From Agapanthus africanus (Eukaryota > Streptophyta > Magnoliopsida > Asparagales > Amaryllidaceae): a stretch of DNA of 64,000 bases. The position numbers were made by a program, and so were the translations under genes. The notes under the pieces were generated by a model. That model made no database searches. It was given only the letters and a program-made list of their open reading frames with translations, and was not told where the DNA came from. Where the stretch lies: contig JASDDO010000028.1 in the NCBI GenBank assembly GCA_030015575.1, positions 23,291,154 through 23,355,153 on the forward strand, written 5' to 3'. Positions 10,743-21,231 of the stretch are shown here, piece by piece (position 1 is the stretch's first letter; each line of letters starts with the position of its first letter).

Positions 10743-11249
10743 TTATAACGGTATAACCTCGGACCCAGGACATGGATTAAGGAACTCGAAAGTAACCTTA
10801 TCTAAGATTTTCCAAGCCTGGCGAACCATCCTAGCGTGCTTTCTTTCGCGAGCACAAGCGTCGGGGTCCCCATGGATGTCCTCCTCCCTCCAATAAGTAG
10901 CGAGTATGGCGGACTGTTGGAAGGCCTGGTGCAGGAGATCGACAAGATTGTCTCGCCGTCTCTTCAAGATTAGGTGCATCAGATACACCGAGTGCACCTT
11001 ATCCTCAGCAGCATCCAACGCCCCAAGTGGCACGCCGGAACAGAATATGGGAAGTGCTTCCCAAATGGCTCCCACGATAAGCATCAGGAGAGAGGAGCGT
11101 TGAGGAAGCGGTTGACCATTGTACGCGTCGAAGCGACTCATGATCTCTACACATTCGGCATTAGTAAATTCTCGATTTTGGGAACGGCCGAGTCGGCGGA
11201 TTTCCCCGTAGGAGATAATCTCGTCGAGATCGTACATGTGAGCGTCCAT
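10743..11249 (-). CDS. Intact antisense ORF of element A (aORF1 family, 168 aa)
   Basis: An unbroken 168-residue frame on the strand opposite to gag, between the repeats and the 3' LTR. It is the same length as, and by manual alignment identical at about 130 of 168 positions to, the antisense frame at 27666-28172 in element C. Shared blocks include EIMSRFDAYN, LDAAEDKVHSVYLMHL, KRRRDNL, FQQSAILA and a C-terminal FEFLNPCP. Start chosen at ATG 11249: a pyrimidine-rich run ending in AG (11256-11255) sits just upstream, as in C. The protein looks alpha-helical and basic in the middle; I recognise no domain. Antisense extra ORFs are known in Tat-lineage elements; function unknown. Its integrity contrasts with the wrecked gag of the same element. 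Confidence 0.82.
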   Translation of the reverse strand: MDAHMYDLDEIISYGEIRRLGRSQNREFTNAECVEIMSRFDAYNGQPLPQRSSLLMLIVGAIWEALPIFCSGVPLGALDAAEDKVHSVYLMHLILKRRRDNLVDLLHQAFQQSAILATYWREEDIHGDPDACARERKHARMVRQAWKILDKVTFEFLNPCPGSEVIPL

Positions 11250-11329
11250 CACTCCTATAAAAGAAGATCGGCAAAAATCAGCAACTCTAGAGTTCTGCTA
11301 TATGATTTAAAAAGAGCAAAGCTCCATTA

Positions 11330-11640
11330 ATGAATCAAGAAATTATAAATGAAATATTTCAGAGAGCAGAACTCTATTGATGGAATCCTAACAGGGTTCT
11401 CTTTAGTTCTCTTTAGATCCCTTTAAACTTATAGAGCAAAGCTCTTCTAAGTGAAACCCTAAATGGGTTTTCTTTAGATCAGGGATCTATTGAGAGTAAG
11501 GCTCTGTCAATGAAAATTAATTTAATTTAATTAAAATTTTTACCTAAAAAGTGTCCTAACTCTTGGAGTTCTTGAAGGCAAGAGCAAGGCTCTGTTTGAA
11601 AGTAAAAATCTTAAGAGATGAAAATCATCTAAGGGACCAA
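11330..11640. repeat. Spaced dyads in the presumed antisense leader
   Basis: Dyads with three-base centres again dominate: agagc-aaa-gctct (11426-11440 area), agatc-agg-gatct (about 11477), agagc-aag-gctct (about 11581), agatga-aaa-tcatct (about 11617) and ggacc-aaa-ggtcc (about 11635). There is no coding evidence. The region lies between the antisense TATA box and its ATG. Confidence 0.65.
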
Positions 11641-11646
11641 AGGTCC

Positions 11647-11654
11647 TATTTATA
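11647..11654 (-). promoter_or_regulatory. TATA box for the antisense gene of A
   Basis: TATAAATA on the minus strand (phrase gcctataaataggacc), about 400 bp upstream of the ATG at 11249 and about 110 bp inside the 3' LTR boundary. Element C has TATAAATA at 27125-27132 in the equivalent place. The distance to the ATG leaves room for an untranslated exon and an intron ending at the AG at 11255. Confidence 0.6.
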
Positions 11655-11748
11655 GGCATTAAAGAGCCGTTTCAACTTCCAAAGGATGGCGCGACGGTTG
11701 GGATTCTGCCACCGCTACGCTTACGTTCGGAGGCCACATAAGCGCAAC

Positions 11749-11760
11749 GGTGGGGGGCAT
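11749..11760 (+). promoter_or_regulatory. Polypurine tract of element A
   Basis: GGTGGGGGGCAT directly precedes the 3' LTR start TGTTTACC at 11762. The minus-strand counterpart in element C (27013-27026) reads gttgtgggggcatt before TGTTTCC. Confidence 0.8.
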
Positions 11761-13432
11761 TTGTTTACCCCAATCAGAGCAAAGCTCTGTTCAAATTCCA
11801 AGGCGGGAGACGAAGCAACGCTTCTGTTTCCCCAATCAGCGCAAAGCTCTGCTTTGAAAATTAAAGCGAAAATTAAAGTTAAAATAAATGAAGCAACGCT
11901 TCAGATCCCCTACGCTGCGCGCAGAGCGCCATGTGTCAAAATCAGACACGCCAGCGCAGGGAGCGCAGCGCCCAAGGCAGCGCACCCAATTAGAGCAAGG
12001 CTCTGTTTAAAATTCAAACTTTAATTAAAAAAGCAATGCTTCAGCTGATTTGCGCTATGCGCTGCGCGCCACGTGGCAGCGCAGTTGCGCTGCGCTGTGC
12101 GCTGCGCGACACGTGTCGGCGCAAGCGCAGTTGCGCTGCGCTGTGTGCTGCGCGTCACGTGGCAGCGCAGTTGCGCAAGCGCCGCATTGCGCGACACGTG
12201 TCAGCGCAAGCGCAGTTGCGCTGCGCTGTGCGCTGCGCGACACGTGTCAGCGCAAGCGCAGTTGCGCTGCGCTGTGCGCTGCGCGACACGTGTCAGCGCA
12301 GTTGCGCTGCGCGACACGTGTCAAGCGCTGGTGTATCTGCGCCAAACAGAATTAAAATTTTAATAAGATGTTTCTATTCTTTTTAAAACAAGAAGATTGT
12401 CTTCTGTAAAACAGAAGCCCTTGGATCAAAGATCCAACGGTGGGGAAAATTCCCCAAATCACTCAGAAAAAGATCTCTTTAACAAATTTAAAAAATCTAT
12501 GGGCACTATATAAAACCCCCTAGACCCCAATTCAAAGGGGGATCAACATTGTGAGAGATTAAGAAGCTCAAAACAGAGAGAACTCTGAAGAAATTTCAAG
12601 AAAAAGGTAAAAGCCTTCATAAAATAGAAGAATTTCTTCTAATAGATCATCGATCTAAGAACAAGATCAATGATCTTCACACAATGAACAGTGCTTTGCA
12701 CTTTTTTATGAACCATTGGTTCTGAAATCTTAAAGATTCTCAAGATTATTGAAATAGTGCCTTGCACTTGCAAAAACTGCACTGTTGCGCTCCTGGGTTG
12801 GCGCAAGACACCAGAGAGCGCCACGTGTCAGCATCTGAACCACTTGCGCTATGCGCTTTTGAAATAGAGCCTTACTCTCTGAAACTGGCGCAACTCACCA
12901 GAGCACGCCACGTGTCAGCAGCGCAAGCGCAGCGCGCTGGTGCAGCGCACTGCGCTTGCGTGACACGTGTCATCACCGCAAGCACTTGCGCTCAGTGATT
13001 GGCGCAAAGCGCCTGACAAATGCAATGCATTTCCTTTACTAAAGGGCCAGGCCCAAATCAGAGGGGCCTAGTAGGCCAAATTAAATTGCAATGCAATAAA
13101 AAGGGCAGAGCCCAAACAACATTGATGCTCTGCATCATTTATAAAAGGGCAGAGCCCAAACAAAATTAAAAATGCAATAAAAAGGGCAGACCCCAAACAA
13201 AACTAATGCTCTGCATCATTTATAAATGGACACAGCCCAGATAAAATAAATAATGTAATACATTATTAAAAAGGGGCCAAGCCCTAGCACAGGCCTAATA
13301 GGCCAAAAACAAATAAAAGCGTTGAAATGGACTTAGCCCAATCATGGCCGTAAGTCCTCAAATTAAATTGACTGAGCACAACTGCTCTCTTAAATCAATT
13401 TACATCCGGTTCGAGGGTACATCTCCGAACTC

Positions 13433-13472
13433 CTCTGACCCATATCGTTGTAATCCTTCAACGACGTCAGAG
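13433..13472. other. Nested hairpin, copy 3 of 9
   Basis: Outer arms CTCTGAC/GTCAGAG, inner arms CGTTG (13446-13450)/CAACG (13459-13463). It is the 3' LTR partner of the copy at 1856. Confidence 0.72.
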
Positions 13473-13828
13473 AGGTGACGGGTCCCGGCAACCACACATC
13501 GACACGGACTGTGGGGTCCTTAAACTCATGGACTTATGCGTCCTTAAAATAAGACACGGGCTGTGGGGTCCTTAAACCCACGGACTTAAGCGTCCTTAAA
13601 CTACCAATGGACCGCAATGTCCTTAAACTACCAATGGACCGCAATGTCCCTAAACTAGAACAATAGAGCTCCCAAATGCTCTTTTGTCGGATCTAAACGA
13701 TCCCATTTAAGTTGATCTTAGCCTCAAATATGGCTAACGTATTCTTAAACATTCAAACAGACTTTAGTTCCAAATTGGACTATAAGACCCCCAATCAACT
13801 TTGGTTTAAGGGTACATCTCCGAACTCT

Positions 13829-13866
13829 TCTGACACCTATCGTTGTAATCCTTCAACGACGTCAGA
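13829..13866. other. Nested hairpin, copy 4 of 9
   Basis: Outer arms TCTGAC/GTCAGA, inner arms CGTTG (13841-13845)/CAACG (13854-13858). It is the 3' LTR partner of the copy at 2305. Confidence 0.7.
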
Positions 13867-14048
13867 GAGGTGACGGGTCCCGATGGCCATGCATACAATG
13901 GACTACTATGTCCCTAAACTGGAACAATAGAGCCCCAAATGCTCTTTTGTCAGATCCAAATGATCCCATTAAGTTGATCTTAGTCTCAAATCAGACTAAC
14001 GTATCCTTAACGAACGTTTAAGTCGATCTTAACCTCAATATGGCTAAC

Positions 14049-14297
14049 CGGGTAGCGGGACCCCCGTAAAAACTCTGCGGGGCTCCCCGATATATCCAAA
14101 ACCCCTCCAAAACACAACACTGCACATTGAGTTCGCATGACCCGTTTGACCCATCAATCGGAGATTCTCTCGCTCCAAAGGCGAAGGGTAATTAACGGTA
14201 GCTTAGTCCGTGGCTGCTGGAGAGTCGGATCCCCACAATCAATAAATCCCAGCCTACCCTAGGCAGCATCTCAATGGGTAACGAAAAACACTCTACA
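14049..14297 (+). repeat. 3' end of the 5' LTR of element B
   Basis: This sequence does not match the end of the A LTR but occupies the same place: it ends in ACA followed by GATTCTGGCACGCCC. It contains cggtagcttagtccg and other phrases not repeated elsewhere in the window. The 3' LTR of B is interrupted before this part, so it cannot be checked against a partner here. Confidence 0.65.
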
Positions 14298-14302
14298 GAT
14301 TC

Positions 14303-14320
14303 TGGCACGCCCGGTGGGAC
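14303..14320 (+). promoter_or_regulatory. Primer binding site of element B
   Basis: TGGCACGCCCGGTGGGAC lies five bases after the LTR end and is identical to the element C site, differing from A only at one base near its end. This argues that B uses the same primer tRNA as C. Confidence 0.8.
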
Positions 14321-14407
14321 ATATCTCTCCTCCCATATTTCGGGTTAAACATTTATATGAACTCAATCAATATACATATCGATTGCCTGTACTGAAATCA
14401 TCCTTCT

Positions 14408-16708
14408 TTGTGCAGGTTAACAAATTTCAAATTGCAATCTCCGGAAGCAACGAGGCATCTCGGGCAAGCTCCAGCGGTACCCTCGACAACTGCTCGATCG
14501 GGTATCTTCTTTAAGCTCTCTACCAATCGACTCACGGTGGCTTCCCAGAAAACGGATGCTCGCCAACCCCTCAAAATCGAGAAGCTAAGGCCGAAAAGGC
14601 TCGGATACAGAGCCAATAAAAAGGCTAGGACTCATGCTAAACTGAACTTCATGTGGTTTCAAGAACGGGGTTACCCCGCCAAAGATAAAGAGACGACTAG
14701 ATATGTGGTCCACACTGTCTACATGGTGGGCACGCGCAGCAAAAGCAAGGATGCAGCTACTACATCTCAAATCCAATCTGGTGTGAATGTGGTTGTTACT
14801 TCCCAAGAACAGCATCCTCCGGAAGGTAATGAAACTCCTCCCAGTGAAGCTGATAAGCAGAGAGATCCTCGTTTCATGAGGAGTCGAGCTCGAAAAGCGA
14901 AGAGGAGCCAATCTTCCGTCCCAAGAACGCAGAGCAGCAACTTCTCCAAGAGCTCCGAAAACAGCTCAGAAGTAAAGACAAGGAGATGGCCAAGCTCTAC
15001 TAAAAAATTGAAGACTTGACAAACGTCGTCTTATAGCTCACGGCCCAACTTGTCTTTCATCCGCCCAATCAAGCGCAGGGTTCTGCTCATGAACCGGGAA
15101 ACGTTGTCCCGAGACAGCCGACGCCTATTCCCTTAAATCCAAAGGTGGGCGGACCGCATAAAAGTCAATCGCATCCTATCTCTGGAAATGTCTTAGCTAC
15201 CGATGACAGTAGCCCGCTAACTCAAGATCAAATCATGGATTTGGTTGCCAACAAAGTCAAAAGCCGAAGCCGAAGCGCCAAAAGATGTTAGCAGTAGCGG
15301 GAGACCATATCCTGCTCAGTATGATCTGGTAGAATTTCTTAGCGGCTGTGTCATCCCTAAATTCGGAATATTCGATGGGACGGGAAATGGAATCAGCACA
15401 TTGCCCACTTTAAAGCCTCATGCGGGAATACTGGGGGCAATGATGCTCTTCTCCTCCGCCGGTTCGTTAATAGCTTGACTGGTGTTGCTTTCGACTGGTA
15501 CGCGAGCCTACCGGATGGCTCCGTCACAACTATCGTCCAAATGGAGTCTCTGTTTCGACAGAACTTCATGAGCATCAGCGATAAGATTATCATTGCCAAC
15601 CTCATAAGGACCAAGCCAAAGAATAACGAAAGCAGCACGGATTTTATAACCCGATGGCGCAATCTCTCCGTCAAATGTGAACCGCCGATAGAGCAGGACC
15701 AATCTGTCAGTCTCCTCGTCGGAAATCTCAACAATTGGATGGCCCCGTTTCTATGCACCGCGGGTCTCAAAACATTCTAAGAGCTGACCAGGAAAGTTCA
15801 GATGTTGGAGCGCTCAAAACAGGAGTCCTCCCCTGATTCCTAAAATAACAATAGGTCCTGGAGAAACCGAAAGGACGATAATCGCAAATGCGGAAATTTC
15901 GACGATTCTGAATCTTTCAACACCTTGGCTAACCGAAATAAGCAAGGGATGAGCGGGCCTAATGTCAACCATCCTCGAAAGCCGAGGGAGAAGAGGCTCC
16001 ACTGAAAGAGAAGCTGGATAAGGTCTATTCCTTCAGAAGGGACAAAGTCCGTAAAATATTCAAAGATGCCCTAAGAAACGGTCTACAATTGCCAGAATAA
16101 AAAAGACCGCAAGAAGCGAATATGACCGATGACCCTAAATACTGCCCCTATCACAGAGTGATAGGTCATGCCATTGAGGACTGCTTCATCTTTAAATATT
16201 GGGTTGAAAAGCAATACATGACAGGAGAGATAGAACTGTCTAAAGGAGTGTTAGCAAACAGTCCGATTTCATACAAATGGAGACCGGAGCCCTTCGGGAA
16301 TTTAATTCTCTCAGACATGTGCCATTATCTGAAAAGGGCGAACCAAAGACTGATCGGCCTTAAGAATCAGCATCAGTAAAGGCACCTACTCCAATAGAGA
16401 GAAAGAAAAAGGTATACTCCTTCAGGAGGGATGAAGTCCGCAAAATATTCATGGACACCTTGAACAACGGTCTGCAACTGCCTGTTCTAAAGAGGCCACA
16501 TGAAATGAACATGACTGGCAATCCCATATACTGCCTATATCATAGAATGGTAAGTCATACCATTGAAGACTGCTATGTTTTCAAAGATTGGGTGGAGAAC
16601 CAATACAAACTTGGGAAAGCCTTACAGTCGTCAGATGTACCGACAAGCCACAGAGCTACGGTCATCAACACAACTCCGCCAAGAGCAAAGTTCGAGGAGC
16701 TGGGATAA
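14408..16708 (+). pseudogene. gag: gag pseudogene of element B
   Basis: Frames in pieces (14408-15019, 15245-15780, 16122-16379, 16451-16708) show a strongly decayed gag. The first piece has VVHTVYMVGTRSKSK, matching VHTVYMASGKEE in A and C. The second has GRPYPAQYDLVEF and VIPKFGIFDGTGN, the start of the retrotransposon gag core, continued by AFDWYASLPDGS. The last two each carry YSFRRD plus a CX2HX4HX4C knuckle (16143-16184 and 16532-16573), so the knuckle module is duplicated here too. Several frameshifts and stops separate the pieces. A likely splice acceptor (ttctttgtgcag) ends near 14416. Confidence 0.82.
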
Positions 16709-16926
16709 GCAAGCTGACCACCATGTCATTAAACCGGGAGCATACGACCCCTAAGTCGTTAAACTGCGAATGTAAAAAAGAATGTGTGTAAATAAAAAAG
16801 TGTAAATAAAAGAAAATAAAGCCGAAATGATGGGGCAATCGCGGATAAATAGCCAAAATGATAGGGCAATTGCGACCTTCGTGATAAGAAAAGCTGAAAT
16901 GATAGAGCAATCGCGGTAAAAAAAAT

Positions 16927-17395
16927 GGCGAATGATGAGTCGCTCCTGGTACCATATTCCAGTGTAGCGATGCAGACGCCAACCAAATTCCAAATCCTTA
17001 AATTCCCAACGGCGAATGATGAGTCGCTCCTGATACCATATTCCGGTTCAGCGATGCAGACGCCGTCCAAAACTCAAATTCCTAATGACGAATGATGAGT
17101 CGATCCTGGTACCATATTCCAGTGCACCGATGCAGACGCCAACCAAAATCCAAATTCTCAAACGGCGAATGATGAGTCGCTCCTGGTACCATATTCCAGT
17201 GCAGCGATGCAGACGCCAACCAAAATCCAAATTCTCAAACGGCGAATGATGAGTCGCTCCTGGTACCATATTCCAGTGCAGCGATGCAGACGCCAACCAA
17301 AATCCAAATTCTTAAATGGCGAATGATGAGTCACTCCTGGTACCATATTCCAGTGCAGCGATACAGACACCAACCAAAATTCAAATTCCTAAAAT
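16927..17395 (+). repeat. 77-bp tandem repeat, six units
   Basis: Units start at 16927, 17011, 17087, 17164, 17241 and 17318 with ggcgaatgatgagtcgctcc, giving a 76-84 bp spacing that settles at 77. Each holds tggtaccatattccagtg and a gcagcgatgcagacgcc phrase. Related copies are at 18340-18640. Confidence 0.88.
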
Positions 17396-17539
17396 TCTCC
17401 CGGCTCTACGGTTGGTCCCCAAGTTGACTACCGTATACAATCCACAGGCTCAAATAATTCTCATCACACCCGTGCCCCACCACAGTCACCAGTCCAGCGG
17501 CTGGTCTCCACCCTTAGAATTATGCTCCATTTGGGAAGA

Positions 17540-17800
17540 CCCACTCATGTGTCCTCACGATACATGAGGAGAACAAACTTACGAGGTCCTCTCGACTCGT
17601 AAGAAAATACCTTCGTGGGATCCTTACGACTCACGAAGGAAAAACACACTTGGGAGTCCCCACGACTCCTAAGGAGAAAGTACACCTACGAGATCCTTTC
17701 GACTCGCAGGGAGAAAATGCTTTTATGGGACCCTTACGGCTCATAAAATTGAAAAGTCTTAGGTGATAGGGACTTAAACATGTCTCCTAAGCCATCGCTC
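17540..17800 (+). repeat. Stem-loop block 4
   Basis: Units include ctcatgt/acatgag (17544-17550 and 17562-17568), cttacgag/ctcgtaag (17578-17585 and 17596-17603, loop gtcctctcga), and cttcgtggg/ctcacgaag with one mismatch. The block ends at the recurring phrase aagtcttaggtgataggg. The order resembles the blocks in A, though the arm sequences differ. Confidence 0.78.
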
Positions 17801-17910
17801 CCCAACAGGGAACGGAAAATGATGAATTGCTCCTGGCACCTGTGCTTCAGTGTTAGCAACGCTGATGTCGACCTACCCCAAAATTCCAAGCTTCCGATCC
17901 AATAGACCCC

Positions 17911-18060
17911 TAAGTCGTTAAACTGGGAACAAATGACCTCTATGTCGTTAAACTGCGAACGGATGACCTTTAAGTCGTTAAACTGGGCACAATAGACATC
18001 TAAGTCGTTAAACTGGAAACAGAGGACCTCTAAGTCATTAAACTGGGAACGAGGGAAATC
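17911..18060 (+). repeat. 30-bp tandem repeat, five units
   Basis: The phrase taagtcgttaaactgggaac (with small changes) starts at 17911, 17941, 17971, 18001 and 18031, an exact 30-bp period. One diverged copy is near 16750. It resembles the 27-bp repeat of the LTRs in its ttaaactg core. Confidence 0.88.
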
Positions 18061-18330
18061 CACTCATGTGTCCTCACGATACATGAGGAGAACGAAACTT
18101 GCGAGATCCTTACGACTCGTAAGAAAACGCCTTCGTGGGATCCTTACGACTCACAAAGGAAAAATACACTTGGGGTCCTCACGACTCCTAAGGAGAAAAT
18201 ACACTTACGGGATCCTTACGACTCATAGGGAGAAAATGCTTTTATAGGACCTTTACGGCTCATAAAATTGAAAAGTCTTAGGTGATAGGGACCTAAAACC
18301 TGTCTCCTAAGCCGTCGCTTCCTAATAAGC
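18061..18330 (+). repeat. Stem-loop block 5
   Basis: Opens with ctcatgtgtcctcacgatac, continues with gcgag/ctcgt and cttcgtggg units, and closes with aagtcttaggtgataggg and tctcctaagcc. It is a near duplicate of block 4, separated from it by the 30-bp repeat. Confidence 0.72.
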
Positions 18331-18339
18331 AAATGCAAA

Positions 18340-18640
18340 TGATGATTCGCTCTTGGTACCATATTCCAGTGTAGCGATGCTGATGCCAAACCAAAACCAA
18401 AGTCCCCAGATCCCCTCACGACGAATGATGAGTCGCTCCTGGTACCATATTCCAGTGCAGCGATGCAGACGCCAACCAAACTCTGAATGTCCCAATGGCG
18501 AATGATGAGTCACTCCTGGTACCATATTCCAGTGCAGCGATGCAGACGCCAACCAAAATCCAAATTCTCAAATGACGAATGATGAGTCGCTCCTAGTACC
18601 ACATTCCAGTGCAGTGATACAGACGCAAACAAAGTCCCGA
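18340..18640 (+). repeat. Four further gaatgatgagtcgctcc units
   Basis: Units of about 75-85 bp begin near 18346, 18420, 18497 and 18574, the same family as 16927-17395, showing dispersal of the repeat within element B. Confidence 0.8.
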
Positions 18641-18779
18641 AATTCTTCCGGCCCTACGGTCTGGATCATACAACCTGCAAAACCGTATACAATCCACGGG
18701 CGTAAAACAGTCCTAATCTATCTCAAGTTCCACCGGCGAGACCACATTCAAAGTCCTACCAGCGATGAAGATTCCCAAA

Positions 18780-19140
18780 AAAAAAGGAATGTCCACAAAC
18801 AAAATGGGCACGGATGAAAACCTGAAAGGGCTCCGTGAGTAAAAACAGCAGGACTGCTGGCGAGTTTGTGAAAACCCGAAAGGGCGCAAACTCGTGAAAA
18901 AGAGATGAAATGCACTCGCAAAGTCCTCTCGACTTTGTGAGGAGAAAATTTCCGCATGAGATCCTTATGACTCACAAAGGAGCAACACACTTAGGAGTCC
19001 CCACGACTCCTAAGGAGAAAATACACATACGGGATCCTTACGATTCATAGGGAGAAAATACTTTTATGAGACCCCTACGGCCAATAAAATTGAAAGGCCT
19101 TAGGTGATAGGGATCTAAACCTGTCTCCTAAGCCATCGCT
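18780..19140 (+). repeat. ccataagcaaaa-type unit and stem-loop block 6
   Basis: Bases 18790-18900 match the 155-bp unit of element A (gggctccgtgagtaaaaaca). From about 18910 to 19140 another stem-loop block follows, with cttaggagtccccacgactc + ctaag and a closing aggccttaggtgataggg. The run order (155-bp unit, then stem-loop block) is the same as in element A. Confidence 0.72.
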
Positions 19141-19149
19141 TCCCAATAG

Positions 19150-19460
19150 GCAAAGGTAAATGATGAGTTGCTCCTGGCATTATTCCAGTGCAGCAATGCA
19201 GATGCCGACCCAAAAACCAATTCCCAAATCCTCCCGGGGCAAATGATGAGTTGCTCCTGGCATTATTCCAATGCAGCAATGCAGATGCCGACCCAAAAAC
19301 CAATTCCCAAATCCTCCCGGGGCAAATGATGAGTTGCTCCTGGCATTATTCCAGTGCAGCAATGCAGATGCCAAACCAAAACCAAAATCCTCAAATCCTC
19401 TCATGGCAAATGATGTTTTGCTTCTGGTACCATATTCCAGTGTAGCGATGCTGATGTTAA
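19150..19460 (+). repeat. gcaaatgatgagttgctcc tandem units
   Basis: Four units of about 80 bp (near 19158, 19242, 19322 and 19406) with tggcattattccagtgcagc, another branch of the 77-bp family. Bases 19461-19594 contain three copies of a catgcttcg/atgcttc phrase and no gene. Confidence 0.78.
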
Positions 19461-19594
19461 CCCAAATCAAACCGACAACCTCTGCGGCGGAATCATGCTT
19501 CGTTCCAGAATGTACCCCGTGTCGAAATCATGCTTCGTCTCGGTGTATCTTCCTTCCCTGTCGGAATTATGCTTCAACTCGGAATCAACTGGCA

Positions 19595-20800
19595 ACACTC
19601 CGTGCCGGGGACAAGTCGAACAGCGACACTCCGTGCCGGGGACAAGTCGACCAACGACACTCCATGCTGGGGACAAGTCGAACAATCAGCGACACTCCGT
19701 GTCGGGGACAAGTCGACTAGCAACACTCCGTGCTGGGGATAAGTCGAACAGCCAGCGACACTCCGTGCCGGGGAAACGTCAAACAGCGACACTCTATGCC
19801 GGGGACAAGTCGAACAGCGACACTCCGTGCCGGGGAAACGTCGAACAGCGACACTCCATGCTGGGGACAAGTCGAACAACCAGCGACACTCCGTGCCGGG
19901 AAAACGTCGAACAACGACAATCCATGCCGGGGACAAGTCGAACAATCAGCGACACTCCGTGCCGAGGACAAGTCGATCAGCAACACTCCGTGCCGGGGAC
20001 AAGTCGAACAGTCAGTGACACTCCGTGCCGGGGACAAGTCGACCAGCGACACTCCATGCCGGGGACAAGTCGAACAGCCAGCGACACTCCGTGCCGGGGA
20101 AACGTCGAACAGCGACACTCCGTGCCGGGGACAAGTCGAACAGCGACACTCCTTACCGAGGAAACGTCGAACAATGACACTCCGTGCCGGGGACAAATCG
20201 AACAACCAACGACACTCCATGCCGGGGAAACGTCAAATAGCGACACTCCGTGCCGGGGATAAGTCGAACAATCAGCGACACTCCGTGCCGGGGACAAGTC
20301 AACCAGCGACACTCCGTGCCGGGGAAAAGTCGACCAGCGACACTCCGTGCCGGGGACAAGTCGAACAATCAGCGACACTCCGTGCCAGGGATAAGTCGAC
20401 CAGCGACACTCCGTGTCGGGGACAAGTCGAACAGCCAGCGACACTCCGTACCGGGGAAACGTCGAACAGCGACACTCCGTGCCGGGGAAATGTCGAACAG
20501 CGACACTCCATGCCGGGGACAAGTCGAACAATCAGCGACACTCCGTGCCGGGGAAACGTCGAACAGCGACACTCCGTGCCGGGGACAAGTCGAATAACCA
20601 GCAACACTCCGTGTCGGGGACAGGTCGAACAATCAGCGACACTCCGTGCCGGGGACAAGTCGACCAGCGACACTCTGTGCAGGGGATAAGTAGAACAGCC
20701 AGCGACACTCCGTGCCGGGGAAACGTCGAACAGCGACACTCCGTGTCGGGGACAAGTCGAACAACCAGCGACACTCCGTGCCGGGGGCATGTCCACCAAA
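19595..20800 (+). repeat. 31/35-bp minisatellite
   Basis: About 36 contiguous units of cgacactccgtgccggggac + aagtcgaacag. Two lengths are mixed: 31 bp, and 35 bp with an extra four bases as in aacaatcag or aacagccag. Two core variants (acaagtcg and aaacgtcg) are also mixed. Each unit is bounded by cgac and gtcg, so it can fold. Because 31 and 35 leave remainders 1 and 2 on division by three, all six frames stay open for long stretches; these are not genes. Confidence 0.92.
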
Positions 20801-21135
20801 TCACTCCGTGCCAGGGAAACGTCTACCACGAACACTCCACCTCGGAGACGCATCAAGCGTCGACCGTCTATGTCATAAAAAGGGCAGTGCAGGCTTCCCA
20901 CAAATCGGGAACCAAATCACTCCGGGCCAGGGAAAAGTCTACCACGGACACTCCGTCTCGGAGACGCGTCAAGCGTCGACCATCCATGTCGTAAAAAGGA
21001 CAGTGCATGCTTCGTACAAAGCGGGAACCAAATTACTCCGTGCCGGGGAAACGTCTTCTACGGATTCTCCGTCTCGGAGATGCGTCAAGCGTCGACCATC
21101 CATGTCGTAAAAAGGGCAGTGCATCCCAAAAAGTG
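20800..21135 (+). repeat. 116-bp tandem repeat, three units
   Basis: The phrase gtctaccacgaacactcc and its variants start at 20821, 20937 and 21053, a 116-bp period. Each unit includes cggagacgcatcaagcgtcg + acc and aaaaagggcagtgca. The unit seems to have grown out of the adjoining 31/35-bp repeat, since it keeps ccgtgccggggaaacgtc. Confidence 0.85.
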
Positions 21136-21216
21136 TGAACCAAAGCAAGTCGCCTCCACGCGAAAGAAGATCCATCAATCTCATGCACACGACCCATATA
21201 TGTGGTGTGCATTTAT

Positions 21217-21231
21217 TGATTGGGGGCACTT
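21217..21231 (+). promoter_or_regulatory. Polypurine tract of element B
   Basis: TGATTGGGGGCACTT directly before the LTR start TGTTGGGG at 21232. It fixes the orientation of B as plus strand. Confidence 0.75.

Larger units (their letters stand above)
250..14048 (+). mobile_element. Element A: non-autonomous Tat-like Ty3/gypsy retrotransposon
   Basis: Two direct repeats starting TGTTTACCCC (250 and 11762) flank a primer site (2957), a gag pseudogene (3104-6759), about 4 kb of repeats, an intact antisense gene (10743-11249) and a polypurine tract (11749-11760). There is no protease, reverse transcriptase, RNase H or integrase: sequence resembling the region just after pol in element C follows gag directly. 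The 5' LTR is 2702 bp. The 3' LTR matches it up to 14048 and is then replaced by the end of a different LTR, so the right end and target duplication are lost. Shared primer site and gag modules suggest it was mobilised by a C-like element (inference). Confidence 0.87.
11762..14048 (+). repeat. 3' LTR of element A, truncated
   Basis: Matches 250-2526 throughout, with small differences such as fewer 27-bp units (about 13595-13660) and a longer CACGTG array (about 12050-12330). Similarity ends after tggctaac at 14048; the last 425 bp of the LTR (2527-2951) are missing and replaced by the end of a B-type LTR. Confidence 0.88.

Noticed and set aside
19595-20800. CRISPR-like array
   Set aside because: Units are contiguous with no unique spacers, and the context is a plant retrotransposon.
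19495-20994. Frames up to 319 residues on both strands
   Set aside because: Explained by the 31/35-bp minisatellite; both strands open at once, no protein features.
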